The notes under the pieces were generated by a model. That model was not told the origin of the DNA. It saw only the letters and a list, made by a program, of their open reading frames with translations, and did not search any database. Made by a program: the position numbers and the translations under genes. From NCBI GenBank assembly GCA_027623235.1, contig JAQBVJ010000060.1:1-42694 (forward strand): a stretch of 42,694 nt of DNA, read 5' to 3'. Positions 35,253-42,694 of the stretch are shown here, piece after piece (position 1 is the first letter of the stretch; each line of letters starts with the position of its first letter). Source of the DNA: Planctomycetota bacterium (GTDB taxonomy: Bacteria > Planctomycetota > Planctomycetia > Planctomycetales > Planctomycetaceae).

Positions 35253-37340
35253 TCAGCGGGAAGAGATTTGCGAAACACGACCATTGACCGCGTCCAGAAC
35301 GTAAATGGATCGGTCAGGAAACGCGTTCACCGCAGCTCGGACGACTCGCGTTTCTTCGTCAGACAGTCGCGGCGTCCCTGCGGCTTCGCTGATCGGCAGC
35401 CGCCCGTAAAGAATCGGGCCGGTGAGCGACGGATGATTGCTCACGTAGTCGTTGTGGCGGTCGGACGGGTCGTGGCGGATCAGGACGAGGGCTGGAATCT
35501 CGGTGACGGTCTGCTCAACGACCGAACGAATCGCGAACTGCTTCATCCGGGCAAACGCGAACTGGTTGATGCCGGCGTCCAGTCGCGAGACCGTCCAGAA
35601 CGGTGAGACGGACACATTGTTTACGGCCACGGAAATCAGCAGAACCGCTCCCCACCAGAGGCTCATGCCTGGACACTTCATCGAACGAAATGTTCGAATC
35701 AGAATCAGCGTCGCCGCGGCTGCGACGAGGCACCACAGGACGCCCGATTCGAAAACGTAGTGCCAGTCCAGAATCCCGCCATACCAGTACGGAACGTGGG
35801 CCAGGTGGAGCGTCACGATCGACGCCGGGATCAACCACCACCGCGCCGCGAGTTTCTCCGTACCCGGTTTCTGTTGAGCGTCACTCCGCGCGAGGCGATC
35901 TCGACCAGCCAGCAGGAAGACGCAGCCGGAAACGATGAGCGCACTCAGCCCGAGCGTCCATTGCCAGCTCGCCAGGAAACGCGTGCCGACGTTTTTCACG
36001 GCGAGGTCCGAATCAAGATTCTCGGCCCACCGGTCATAGTGGCGAAGAATCCGGTCGGCATTGTCGACTAGAAACGGCTCGGCCCGCACGACATTGTCGA
36101 AGCCGTACATGTGCCGCGGCGTGAAGAGCTCGGTGTAAAGCTGGTACGGAGACTTGAACGCGTCATTCGTGGTCAGTTTGTTGTGAGCCAGAATGATGCC
36201 GAAGCCCAGCAGCAGCGGCACTCCGTAACCAGTGAGGATGGCGACCGTCAGCCGGCGGGAGCGTCTCCTGTTCCGAATCAGCCAGGCGAGCACCCAGATT
36301 CCAAACGGCAGCCCGACTCCCGCAGCAGTCATCGGCCGGCAAAGCATCGCGAAACTCAACGCGAAACCCGAAACGAAACTCCACTTCACAGCAGATCGAC
36401 CGGGCTTTCCGAAACCTGTATTTGAAACTTCGTTTGCGGTCGCGTCTTCCGGGCTAGCCTCTGCCAGCTCACGTGTCATCCTCAAAAATGCAAACATGAA
36501 AATGCAAAGCCCGAGCAGGCCTGGCTGGTGCGCGAGCAGCAGATTTCCAAACAGCACAAGTCCTGGCGAGAAAGCTGCCAGCAGACCGGCCAGCAGACCA
36601 ACGCCGTTGCACGACAGCTCGCGACCGATCGCGAAAACCAGCATGCAGATCAGAGCCGTCGCCAGCCAGTGGCCGAGCCACGGGTTTCCGATCGCGACAA
36701 ACGGAGCCATCCACAGTCCCGTTCCGGGGAAGTACCGGCTGGCAAACCGGCCCTCGTTCAGGACGTGCATCTGATCGAAAATCCGCGGCACTTCCGAGTG
36801 GCTTTCGAACGACCATCGGCCGGCAAGAAATGTCTCGGCCTGAAACAGATAGCTGAACTCGTCGTGCAGCGCGGGCGGGAGATCTCCAAACGTCAGTCCG
36901 GATTCTTCGGAAACGATCGTCGACGAAACCCGCAGACAGATGAGAAAACCTGCCAACCCCACGAGCCCCGCGAGAATCCACGCTCGCCGCAAACGGCCTC
37001 GCCGCTCTGGCACGCTGGCATCTGCGTCCGGTGGGCCTTCACTCATCCACGAAAGCAGCCGCTGAATTCCGACCGAGTCTCGATCCAGCAGGGGTCGCCG
37101 GATTCGCCAGCAGAACGGCGCGAGGAGAAGCAGAAAAAGAAACGGAGTTGTGTCGACGTTCCAGTCAAACAGCCAGACGACCGCGTCTCCCTCGACCGCG
37201 CGCCAGCGATCCCGCTCAGCCGGAAGAATCACAGCCAGCATGATCAGCCAGCCGACGACGAATCCGATCAACGCGGCTCGCGGTGAGGGCTCACCGGAAC
37301 CGTCTGGCTGCGAGGCAGGTTGAGGCGAGATCTCCGGCAA
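35253..37340 (-). CDS. GT-C/GT39-like membrane glycosyltransferase
   Basis: A polytopic membrane protein (695 aa, about 11-13 TM helices) with the layout of ArnT/PMT-type GT-C glycosyltransferases. These move sugars from polyprenyl-phosphate carriers on the outer face of the membrane. The first extracytoplasmic loop holds an acidic pair, Asp 160-Glu 161, in LHDEFSYLFQAETFLAG, the expected catalytic position. RYFPGTGLWMAP and AHQPGLLGLC are typical later segments. The C-terminal ~100 residues form a soluble domain. The start is a TTG at 37340 with GGGAG six bases upstream. No better ATG lies before the first TM helix. Acceptor and sugar are unknown, and a non-catalytic relative cannot be excluded. 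Confidence 0.8.
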   Translation of the reverse strand: MPEISPQPASQPDGSGEPSPRAALIGFVVGWLIMLAVILPAERDRWRAVEGDAVVWLFDWNVDTTPFLFLLLLAPFCWRIRRPLLDRDSVGIQRLLSWMSEGPPDADASVPERRGRLRRAWILAGLVGLAGFLICLRVSSTIVSEESGLTFGDLPPALHDEFSYLFQAETFLAGRWSFESHSEVPRIFDQMHVLNEGRFASRYFPGTGLWMAPFVAIGNPWLGHWLATALICMLVFAIGRELSCNGVGLLAGLLAAFSPGLVLFGNLLLAHQPGLLGLCIFMFAFLRMTRELAEASPEDATANEVSNTGFGKPGRSAVKWSFVSGFALSFAMLCRPMTAAGVGLPFGIWVLAWLIRNRRRSRRLTVAILTGYGVPLLLGFGIILAHNKLTTNDAFKSPYQLYTELFTPRHMYGFDNVVRAEPFLVDNADRILRHYDRWAENLDSDLAVKNVGTRFLASWQWTLGLSALIVSGCVFLLAGRDRLARSDAQQKPGTEKLAARWWLIPASIVTLHLAHVPYWYGGILDWHYVFESGVLWCLVAAAATLILIRTFRSMKCPGMSLWWGAVLLISVAVNNVSVSPFWTVSRLDAGINQFAFARMKQFAIRSVVEQTVTEIPALVLIRHDPSDRHNDYVSNHPSLTGPILYGRLPISEAAGTPRLSDEETRVVRAAVNAFPDRSIYVLDAVNGRVSQISSR

Positions 37341-37396
37341 TGCTGTCTCCCGAATTCCGGCCCGAGCAGTCTCGTCACAGTTTACATCTCGTCACC

Positions 37397-37492
37397 GTTT
37401 AACCCGTGGCCGAAGGCCAGGCTGCCGGAAGTGAGAGGCCTGGCGGACGACGTGATCGGTTCTTGAGCCTGGCCTGCGGCCACGGGTTAAAC
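37397..37492. repeat. Inverted-repeat element, 27-nt arms with one mismatch
   Basis: The arms 37397-37423 and 37466-37492 match at 26 of 27 positions. They begin GTTTAACCCGTGGCCG and contain GGCCAGGCT. The 42-nt interior is non-coding. The arms share the start GTTTAAC and the GCCGCAGGC core with the element at 26133-26272. Confidence 0.9.
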
Positions 37493-37506
37493 GTCAGGCT
37501 GACGAC

Positions 37507-38382
37507 TTACAATGTCGCCATATTCGCCGGCGTTCCGTTCAGCCCGGCCACGTAAACTCGAAACCGGTCGGACAGCGCGGGAACGTTCTTTTCCAGCCGG
37601 TCACGCAGCGAGCCGGGACTGGGGTCCGTCCGCAAATCCTGAAGGTACTCCACCAGCAGTTGCCGCGTTTCGTCCGAACCGTGCAGCATGAAGTGCACCC
37701 AGGCCCACGCCTCCCTGTAATCGGCCTGGTTCATCATACTCACTTCGTGAAGTGATTCGAGCCGCTTGAGATTCGGCTGCCAGCCATTGCCAATCGCCTC
37801 AGCCAGTTCCTGAGCCGACTTCGAATTCACAGTTCCGGGTGCCGGTCCGGCCACCTCGAAGTACTCGGCGAGCCCCTCGTCCAGCCACAGCGGAACGTCC
37901 TGCAACGTCGAATGCAGAAGCCCGTGTGTGAACTCGTGCCGCAAATCTTCCTGAACCCGCTCGCCCCAGTACGTGTAAACGGCGAGCTCGAATGACGTGC
38001 CGATAAAGTACGCCCGCCGAGCCGGCAGCGACGGGTAAGTCGTTTTGAGGTAGCTGTAGTACTCCCGTTCGTCGGGAAAGAGGTACACAATGACGGGCGG
38101 GCCGTTGAGCTCCAGCGAGAGTGAATCGGCCACTTCTTTCCGCAGCTCGATCAGATTCGAAATGAGCGGGTGGTCATAGTTGAGGCGAAAATCACTGAGC
38201 ACAACGAGTTGGTCAGCCTGAACCGAATGCCGCGCGGGAAGGAGACCGCGATCCCGCTCGGCCGTGCGACACCCGGACGCGCCGACAGTCGCCGCCAGTG
38301 CGCAAAGAAACCCCCGGCGCGAAACAGAGCGATCTGCGCGACGCAAATCCGGTGAGTCAATCAAAGTCTGCCAGTCAGCCAC
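37507..38382 (-). CDS. DUF1570 zinc metallopeptidase-like lipoprotein
   Basis: A predicted exported gluzincin-type metalloprotease (291 aa). The N-terminus has a twin-arginine motif and hydrophobic stretch (SRRGFLCALAATVGASGC) ending in a lipobox-like Cys 38, so it may be a Tat lipoprotein. The active-site motif is HEFTH (149-153), with the third zinc ligand expected at the Glu residues of WLDEGLAEYFE (166-174). The C-terminal part (WAWVHFMLHG) is typical of DUF1570. The start is GTG at 38382, supported by AAGGA upstream; no ATG is near. It begins nine bases after the stop of the small membrane protein gene, so the two form an operon. The substrate is unknown. Confidence 0.87.
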   Translation of the reverse strand: MADWQTLIDSPDLRRADRSVSRRGFLCALAATVGASGCRTAERDRGLLPARHSVQADQLVVLSDFRLNYDHPLISNLIELRKEVADSLSLELNGPPVIVYLFPDEREYYSYLKTTYPSLPARRAYFIGTSFELAVYTYWGERVQEDLRHEFTHGLLHSTLQDVPLWLDEGLAEYFEVAGPAPGTVNSKSAQELAEAIGNGWQPNLKRLESLHEVSMMNQADYREAWAWVHFMLHGSDETRQLLVEYLQDLRTDPSPGSLRDRLEKNVPALSDRFRVYVAGLNGTPANMATL

Positions 38383-38391
38383 ACTTGTCCT

Positions 38392-38709
38392 TTACTGAAG
38401 GGTCGTGCCTTGATTGCGGCGTGCATTTTTCCAGGCATCCAGCACGTCGAACAGCAATTCCTGCGGCGGAGGCTCTTTGATGATCTCGCCCCTGCCGGCC
38501 TCAACAAGCGCCTTCTTCAACTCGGGGTGCTTGCCCCATTCCTCGACGTCCCACTTTCGAACGTCGGCGAAGCAGTCGGCGAATTCCGTCTCCTGCTTCT
38601 TGACGAAGTGCCAGTCGGAATCGGTTCGCACCACATGAATGTTAAACGCGAGGAACATGGCCACAGCCCCCAGGCCAATTCCAAAAACCAACGCCATCAA
38701 TCGTCGCAT
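38392..38709 (-). CDS. Small single-TM protein of unknown function
   Basis: A 105-aa protein starting MRRLMALVFGIGLG. One hydrophobic helix (about 3-23) is followed by a short, charged, helical domain (SDWHFVKKQETEFADCFADV, then VRKWDVEEWGKHPELKKAL). It is probably anchored in the membrane with the domain outside. GGAAG precedes ATG 38709; the upstream extension of the frame has no features. It is the first gene of a two-gene unit with the DUF1570 protease and may be its partner. I do not recognise a family. Confidence 0.8.
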   Translation of the reverse strand: MRRLMALVFGIGLGAVAMFLAFNIHVVRTDSDWHFVKKQETEFADCFADVRKWDVEEWGKHPELKKALVEAGRGEIIKEPPPQELLFDVLDAWKNARRNQGTTLQ

Positions 38710-39026
38710 GATTGCTTCCCTGCAAAGCGGCCTGAGACGCGATTTCCACCTGGAACGCGACCGCGCCAAATCGTCAGTTGATGCGGAAGTCTGACGGAAA
38801 CCAGGAAAAACAGACAAGACCGGTTCCGAGTCTCCTGTCCGCAGCCCGCCCCCTCCGTGCCACGACCTTCCAGGCCGTGAACCAAACCGCCCTCCCGGGC
38901 AGCACGCCGAACCTCAGCGAGCCAGGCTGCTTGACAATCGGCCCGAGTCGGGGACCATGCCTTGCCGTAACCTGTGTCTGAGATAACGGTTCCGACTTTC
39001 CAGACACGCTCGGCCCGTTTGCAGCC

Positions 39027-39064
39027 CGTTGAAAAAAGATAGCGGCACGGCGCAAGCCCAATGG
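39027..39064. repeat. Dispersed repeat, second copy at 8177-8216
   Basis: CGTTGAAAAAAGATAGCGGC continues into CAC, then GCGCAAGCCCAATGG. Its inverse occurs at 8177-8216 with a few differences (CCATTGGGCTTCCGC, then GTGCCGCTACTTTTTCAACG). Both copies are intergenic. Confidence 0.75.
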
Positions 39065-39108
39065 CATTCACTTTGTCGTTCACTGCCCATTAGCCGCAAC
39101 GCGTTAGC

Positions 39109-39141
39109 GTCCGGTTCCACCACGTCTTGACGGAACCGGAC
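39109..39141. repeat. Inverted repeat GTCCGGTTCC-N13-GGAACCGGAC
   Basis: Perfect 10-nt arms (39109-39118, 39132-39141), preceded by TTAGCCGCAACGCGTTAGC, a string typical of planctomycete intergenic repeats. It lies about 58 bp upstream of the dehydrogenase start and might also form a leader hairpin. Confidence 0.75.
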
Positions 39142-39198
39142 TTTCTTAACGGGCTGTTTGCCTGCTCTGTGTCAGATCGAAACCGAAAAGGAACATCT

Positions 39199-40269
39199 GT
39201 GAAAACGCTCAAACCGGCCGCGTTGAAAACTCTGATCGGTGATCTCTTCGAGCGGGCCGGTTGCGGGGCCGAGGAAGCAGCCGTCATTTCCGATCACCTC
39301 GTCGAAGCGAACCTCGTCGGGCACGATTCGCACGGCGTGATTCGAGCTCCGATTTATCTGCAGTGGATGAGCCAGGAAAAAGTCTTCGCCGGCAGGTCGA
39401 TCGAAGTCGTCGTCGATTCCGGACCGCTGGCGGTCGCTGATGCAGGACTCGGCTACGGACAGTGGACCGGCCGCCAGGCCGTCGCGGTGGGAGTCCAGAA
39501 ATGTCGCGAGCATGGAGTCGCGATCGTCGCGCTGCGAAACGCGGCTCACCTGGGCCGCATTGGTACCTGGGCAGAGATCGCTGCCGCAGAGGGTCTCGTG
39601 TCGCTCCACTTTGTGAACACGACGGGGCTCGGCATGTTTGTCGTTCCAACCGGCGGGCGGGACGCGCGACTCTCAGTGAACCCGGTCTGCATCGGTATCC
39701 CGATCGAAGGTCGAGACGCGATCATCCTGGACATCGCGGCCGCGGCGAGTGCTGAAGGCAAACTCAAAGTCGCGCGCAACAAAGGAGTCCCGGTCCCCGA
39801 CAACACGATCGTCGACGCCGAGGGCAACGCGACGAACGACGCGAACGATTTTTACGGACCGGAAGGCGGCCGGCCGGTGGGGGCCATCCTGCCGTTCGGC
39901 GGCCACAAGGGGTACGGCCTGGGACTGGTCGCGGAAATTCTCGCGGGAGCACTGACCGGAGGCGGTTGCAGCGTGCCTGGCAAGACGCTGCTCGAACAGG
40001 GGATGCTCTCAATTTATGTCGACCCGGCAAAGCTGCAGACTCCGGGAAGTCTGTTCGAGGAAATTCGCCGCTACGTCGACTTCGTCAAAACCTCGCGGCC
40101 GACAACTCCGGATGGCGAGGTCCTCGTCCCAGGCGAAATCGAAAACCGCAACCGCGCTGTTCGAAGCAAAGGCCTGGAACTCGACGACACGACGTGGGGA
40201 CAGATTGTCGACGCGGCAAAGTCGGTTGGGGTTGAGGACGATCTGATCGAGGATGCAGTGCTCTCGTAG
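39199..40269 (+). CDS. Malate/L-lactate dehydrogenase family oxidoreductase
   Basis: An NAD(P)-dependent 2-hydroxyacid dehydrogenase of the Ldh_2 family (356 aa), unrelated in fold to classical Rossmann lactate dehydrogenases. Seen are the N-terminal GHDSHGVIRAP motif, NAAHLGRIGTWAEIAA with the catalytic His region, VNPVCIGIP, and GGHKGYGLGLVAEILAGALTG. Family members act on malate, lactate, sulfolactate or ureidoglycolate, and the sequence does not decide which. GTG 39199 has AAGGA eight bases upstream and gives the normal family start MKTLKPAAL. A TTG at 39127 is inside a repeat and unlikely. The gap to the NHL gene is 98 bp on the same strand. Confidence 0.9.
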   Translation: MKTLKPAALKTLIGDLFERAGCGAEEAAVISDHLVEANLVGHDSHGVIRAPIYLQWMSQEKVFAGRSIEVVVDSGPLAVADAGLGYGQWTGRQAVAVGVQKCREHGVAIVALRNAAHLGRIGTWAEIAAAEGLVSLHFVNTTGLGMFVVPTGGRDARLSVNPVCIGIPIEGRDAIILDIAAAASAEGKLKVARNKGVPVPDNTIVDAEGNATNDANDFYGPEGGRPVGAILPFGGHKGYGLGLVAEILAGALTGGGCSVPGKTLLEQGMLSIYVDPAKLQTPGSLFEEIRRYVDFVKTSRPTTPDGEVLVPGEIENRNRAVRSKGLELDDTTWGQIVDAAKSVGVEDDLIEDAVLS

Positions 40270-40273
40270 GAAT

Positions 40274-40352
40274 TGCCGCAAAGACGCGCAGAAGTCACAA
40301 AGCGCTTTTATCCCTACCGTTCTTTTGTGTTCTCTGCGACTTTTTGCGGCCA
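40274..40352. repeat. Imperfect inverted repeat between dehydrogenase and NHL genes
   Basis: The left arm 40274-40302 (GCCGCAAAGACGCGCAGA, then CACAAAG) and right arm 40322-40352 (CTTTTGTG, then CTCTGCG and TTTTTGCGGC) pair imperfectly over about 29 positions. It fills almost the whole gap and would form a hairpin in a shared transcript. Confidence 0.65.
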
Positions 40353-40367
40353 CAATCGGAGACAGCG

Positions 40368-41348
40368 ATGACCGTCGGAACTGGATCACTCACCTTCGAA
40401 GCCGTTCCTGGCTGGGGAGACATCCCCGCCGAAGCAGGCCTCATCGAGGCCATCGGAGTGGCAGTCGACTCGCGCGACCGCGTTTACGTTTTCGCGAGGG
40501 CCGACATCCCGCTGCTCGTCTTTGAGCCTGACGGTTCATTCATTCGTGGCTGGGGCGAGGGATTGTTTGTGCGACCTCACGGCATCTCGATCGGCACAGG
40601 GGACACGCTGTACCTGGTCGACGATCTGGGACACTCCGTCCGGCAGTTCACCGACGAGGGACAACTCATCCGCACGATCGGGCCGAGCGGCAAGCCCTCC
40701 GACACCGGAGCCGACGGATTCGACTATCGATCGATCCGCCCGGAATGCGGGCCTCCGTTTAACCTGCCGACCAATCTGATCGTCGGCCCCGGCGGCGACC
40801 TGTTTGTGACCGACGGGTACGGCAACGCGCGGGTGCATCGATTCTCGTCCGACGGCACACTGATTGCGTCGTGGGGATCCCCTGGGGATGGGCCAGGGCA
40901 GTTTCACGTGCCGCACGGCATCGGCTCAGACGGCGAGCAGCTGTACGTCGCCGATCGGGAAAACAGCCGCGTGCAGATCTTCTCGCCGGACGGCGACCTC
41001 ACTTCCATCTGGGACGACCTCGCACGACCGGCGCAGGTCCATGTTGATCCCGCTGGCAACGTCTTCGTCTTTGAGCTGGGATTTCACACCGGCATCTTCC
41101 CCTGGCACTCGCCAGACAAGTCGAAGCCGAGCAGCCGAATGAGCGTCTTTGACCGCGAGGGGAACCTGCTGACTCGATGGGGAGGCAACGGTTTTCCGAC
41201 GACACCGGAAGAGTTCTACGCCGCTCACGATGTGTTCCTGGACTCGACCGGGAGCATGTACACCGCTGAGGTCAAAGCTGCTGCGGCGACCTTTGTCGGC
41301 GATGACACGTCCGCGCTGCCGTCGCTGAGGAAGTTCGTTCGAGTTTAG
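40368..41348 (+). CDS. NHL-repeat beta-propeller protein
   Basis: A 326-aa NHL-type propeller, probably six-bladed. It has repeated blades with the pattern GxxxDxxGxLYVxDxxNxRVxxF, such as GIGSDGEQLYVADRENSRVQ, VGPGGDLFVTDGYGNARVHR and GDTLYLVDDLGHSVRQF. There is no signal peptide, which is unusual for NHL proteins in this phylum and points to the cytoplasm. The propeller resembles those of peptidyl-alpha-hydroxyglycine lyase-like proteins, but I cannot confirm its catalytic residues. GGAG lies before ATG 40368. It follows the dehydrogenase gene on the same strand across a hairpin-forming gap, and may be co-transcribed. Confidence 0.88.
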   Translation: MTVGTGSLTFEAVPGWGDIPAEAGLIEAIGVAVDSRDRVYVFARADIPLLVFEPDGSFIRGWGEGLFVRPHGISIGTGDTLYLVDDLGHSVRQFTDEGQLIRTIGPSGKPSDTGADGFDYRSIRPECGPPFNLPTNLIVGPGGDLFVTDGYGNARVHRFSSDGTLIASWGSPGDGPGQFHVPHGIGSDGEQLYVADRENSRVQIFSPDGDLTSIWDDLARPAQVHVDPAGNVFVFELGFHTGIFPWHSPDKSKPSSRMSVFDREGNLLTRWGGNGFPTTPEEFYAAHDVFLDSTGSMYTAEVKAAAATFVGDDTSALPSLRKFVRV

Positions 41349-41402
41349 CGGACCGGCATGAATCGGCGGGATTGCGGCGGGATTGCGGCCGGGTGCGCAG
41401 AG

Positions 41403-41556
41403 ATTTGTCATTAGTTATTTTTCAATAGTCATTTGTCATTGCTCGTCTCTACTCACTTAATGACCCGAGAGATTCTGCCCAGACCGCTGGCACGGACGAA
41501 TCCGTTTGATGAATCCCGTCTGACAAATGACTATTGAAAAATAACTAATGACAAAT
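41403..41556. repeat. Inverted-repeat element, perfect 36-nt arms
   Basis: The arms 41403-41438 and 41521-41556 are exact reverse complements (they start ATTTGTCATTAGTTATTTTT), with an 82-nt interior. The arms are very AT-rich against the GC-rich background and contain internal ATTTGTCA repeats. There is no coding capacity. The right arm ends 24 bp before the start of the transporter gene, so the element lies in its leader or promoter. Confidence 0.92.
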
Positions 41557-41580
41557 ACTCAAAACCAATTGGAAACCGCC

Positions 41581-42694
41581 ATGCCGACTCCAGACGCCAG
41601 CAGCGAAACCAGCATCCGCAACGCGCCGCGTGGTTTCTTCGGAGTCATGACGGCACTGGGGCCGGGGCTGGTCGTCATCGGTTCGGTGATGGGATCCGGC
41701 GAGCTCATTAACACGCCGACTCAGGCCGCAAAGTACGGCTTCATCCTGCTGTGGGCGGTCATTCTGTCGTGCGTCATCAAGTATTTTCTGCAGATCGAAA
41801 TCGGCCGCTTCACGCTCGCCCATCAGTGCACTCCGTTCGAGGCGTTTTCGACGCTGCCGTTTCCGAAATTCCGCAACACGTCGTGGATCGGCCTGGCTTA
41901 TCTTGCGGTTTCGCTGCCAACGTCGCTCGCCTTTGCCGGCATCATCGGAGCCACCGGCGGGATGATGCACTCGCTGATTCCGCTCAGTGAAAACGCACAG
42001 ACATCCAACGAGCTGTGGATCTGGATCATCGCCGTCGGCACGTGGGCGATCCTGTGGCGAGGTGTCTATGCCGAAATGGAAAAGCTGATCATGATCCTGG
42101 TGCTGGGCTTCAGCATCTCCGTCGTCGGTGGTGTGGTCCTGATTCAGGGCACGGAATTCCGGGTCTCGATGAGCCAGGTGATGGACGGTTTTTCGTTTTC
42201 GCTCGACGGTGACGGAGCCGCCTTCGCCGTGATCAGCCTGATGGGAGCCCTCGGTGCGACTGCCAACGAGCTGTTCATGTACCCGTACTGGATTCTCGAA
42301 AAGGGCTACACCACATTCACGGGAGCTCCTGAGTCCGAGGGCTGGACCGAGCGCACCCGTGGCTGGATTCGCATTCTGCAGATCGACGTCGGCGTCGCGA
42401 CGTTCCTCACGACCGTCATCACAGCGGCCTACTTCCTGATGGGAGCCGCCGTGCTGCACAGTCAGAAAATCATTCCGGAAGGAACCGGCGTCGTTGACGA
42501 ACTGTCCCGCATGTTTACCGACTCGTACGGCCCCTGGTCGCGTGGCATGTTTCTGATCGGAGCATTCTGCACGCTCTTTTCGACGCTCATCGTCGGCATC
42601 GCCGCCTTCGCGAGAATGTGGGGCGACATGTTTTCCTGCATCGGCACCATCCCGAAAGGCGACGCAAAAAAACTCCGCAAAGTTCAACGCATTG
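41581..42694 (+). CDS. Nramp-superfamily transporter, 3' end beyond the window
   Basis: The first 371 residues of a polytopic membrane transporter. It reads MPTPDASSET, then GPGLVVIGSVMGSGELINTP in TM1, with further helices at YGFILLWAVILSCVIKYFLQ, IGLAYLAVSLPTSLAFAGI, ELWIWIIAVGTWAIL and LIMILVLGFSISVVGGVVLI, and later ones. The overall layout is that of the Nramp family (COG1914, proton-coupled metal import). However, the metal-binding DPGN of TM1 is replaced by GSGE and the TM6 Met-Pro-His region by NELFMYPYW. The substrate may therefore not be manganese or iron. The frame is open to the window end. ATG 41581 has GGAAA upstream and sits just behind a 154-bp inverted-repeat element. Confidence 0.88.
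   Translation, partial: MPTPDASSETSIRNAPRGFFGVMTALGPGLVVIGSVMGSGELINTPTQAAKYGFILLWAVILSCVIKYFLQIEIGRFTLAHQCTPFEAFSTLPFPKFRNTSWIGLAYLAVSLPTSLAFAGIIGATGGMMHSLIPLSENAQTSNELWIWIIAVGTWAILWRGVYAEMEKLIMILVLGFSISVVGGVVLIQGTEFRVSMSQVMDGFSFSLDGDGAAFAVISLMGALGATANELFMYPYWILEKGYTTFTGAPESEGWTERTRGWIRILQIDVGVATFLTTVITAAYFLMGAAVLHSQKIIPEGTGVVDELSRMFTDSYGPWSRGMFLIGAFCTLFSTLIVGIAAFARMWGDMFSCIGTIPKGDAKKLRKVQRI

Larger units (their letters stand above)
38710..39198. other. Intergenic region with dispersed repeats (489 bp)
   Basis: No convincing gene lies between the divergent small membrane protein and dehydrogenase genes. Open frames on both strands translate repeat sequence. The right half carries a dispersed repeat (39027-39064) and a 10-bp inverted repeat (39109-39141). 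No clear promoter hexamers were found. Confidence 0.6.

Noticed and set aside
39127..39198. Earlier TTG start for the dehydrogenase
   Set aside because: The TTG lies in a dispersed inverted repeat and has no ribosome-binding site. The GTG at 39199 has AAGGA and the standard family N-terminus.
41545..42687. 380-codon minus-strand open frame at the window end
   Set aside because: The plus strand is a transporter with good hydrophobic helices that simply runs off the window. The minus frame is His/Asp/Arg-rich shadow sequence.

Overview
The window (42,694 bp, GC-rich) is a chromosomal segment of a bacterium of the phylum Planctomycetota. The evidence is lineage-typical gene content: a Ser/Thr kinase with a C-terminal LamG-type domain, a Tat-exported DUF1501 protein, a DUF1549/DUF1553 protein with CX4CH and CXXCH haem-type motifs, a DUF1570 metalloprotease and secreted PQQ-propeller and cytochrome-like proteins. 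Many intergenic inverted repeats resemble those scattered through planctomycete genomes. Genus or species cannot be fixed from the sequence alone.

Layout. (1) 1-325: the 3' part of a tRNA-His, its likely terminator and an 8-bp tandem repeat. (2) 326-15785: a signalling island. It holds a membrane Ser/Thr kinase, an FHA-GAF-SpoIIE phosphatase, a large hybrid histidine kinase (8 TM, HisKA, HATPase, REC, REC, HPt), a REC-histidine kinase translationally coupled to a PAS histidine kinase, a truncated receiver gene, a FixJ-type regulator, a histidine-kinase remnant, transaldolase, a small FHA protein and a REC-SpoIIE phosphatase. (3) 15797-22870, minus strand: a probable operon for exported proteins (neutral-ceramidase-like hydrolase, DUF1501, DUF1549/DUF1553, PQQ propeller). 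It diverges from a plus-strand pair (PhoD-like phosphatase, protein with two CXXCH motifs; 23078-26086). (4) 26376-29382, minus strand: a metallophosphoesterase coupled to the membrane insertase YidC. (5) 30081-33035: an NtrC-type sigma-54 activator facing a short UvrC. (6) 33189-38709: an unrecognised anchored protein, a GT-C-like membrane glycosyltransferase, a DUF1570 protease and a small membrane protein. (7) 39199-42694: a malate/lactate-type dehydrogenase, an NHL propeller and the start of an Nramp-superfamily transporter.

How the parts may work together. The island has the inputs and erasers of two phospho-signalling languages: Ser/Thr phosphorylation (kinase, two FHA readers, two SpoIIE/PP2C phosphatases) and His-Asp relay (three intact histidine kinases, two receiver-fusion proteins, one FixJ regulator). 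The two phosphatases are gated differently, one by FHA-GAF and one by a receiver. The receiver closely resembles the one fused to the neighbouring REC-histidine kinase. No STAS-domain or anti-sigma target is in view, so the output is unknown.

The most notable observations are four. First, a histidine kinase keeps only the first motif of a CheB domain, joined to the coiled coil that normally follows CheR in CheB-CheR-PAS proteins. Second, a three-copy repeat places a Shine-Dalgarno-like element plus ATG in tandem at the start of the hybrid kinase. Third, a receiver gene is cut short by a pile of repeats, with a histidine-kinase fragment nearby. Fourth, there is a set of long perfect or near-perfect intergenic inverted repeats (arms of 17 to 36 nt), several resembling non-autonomous elements.
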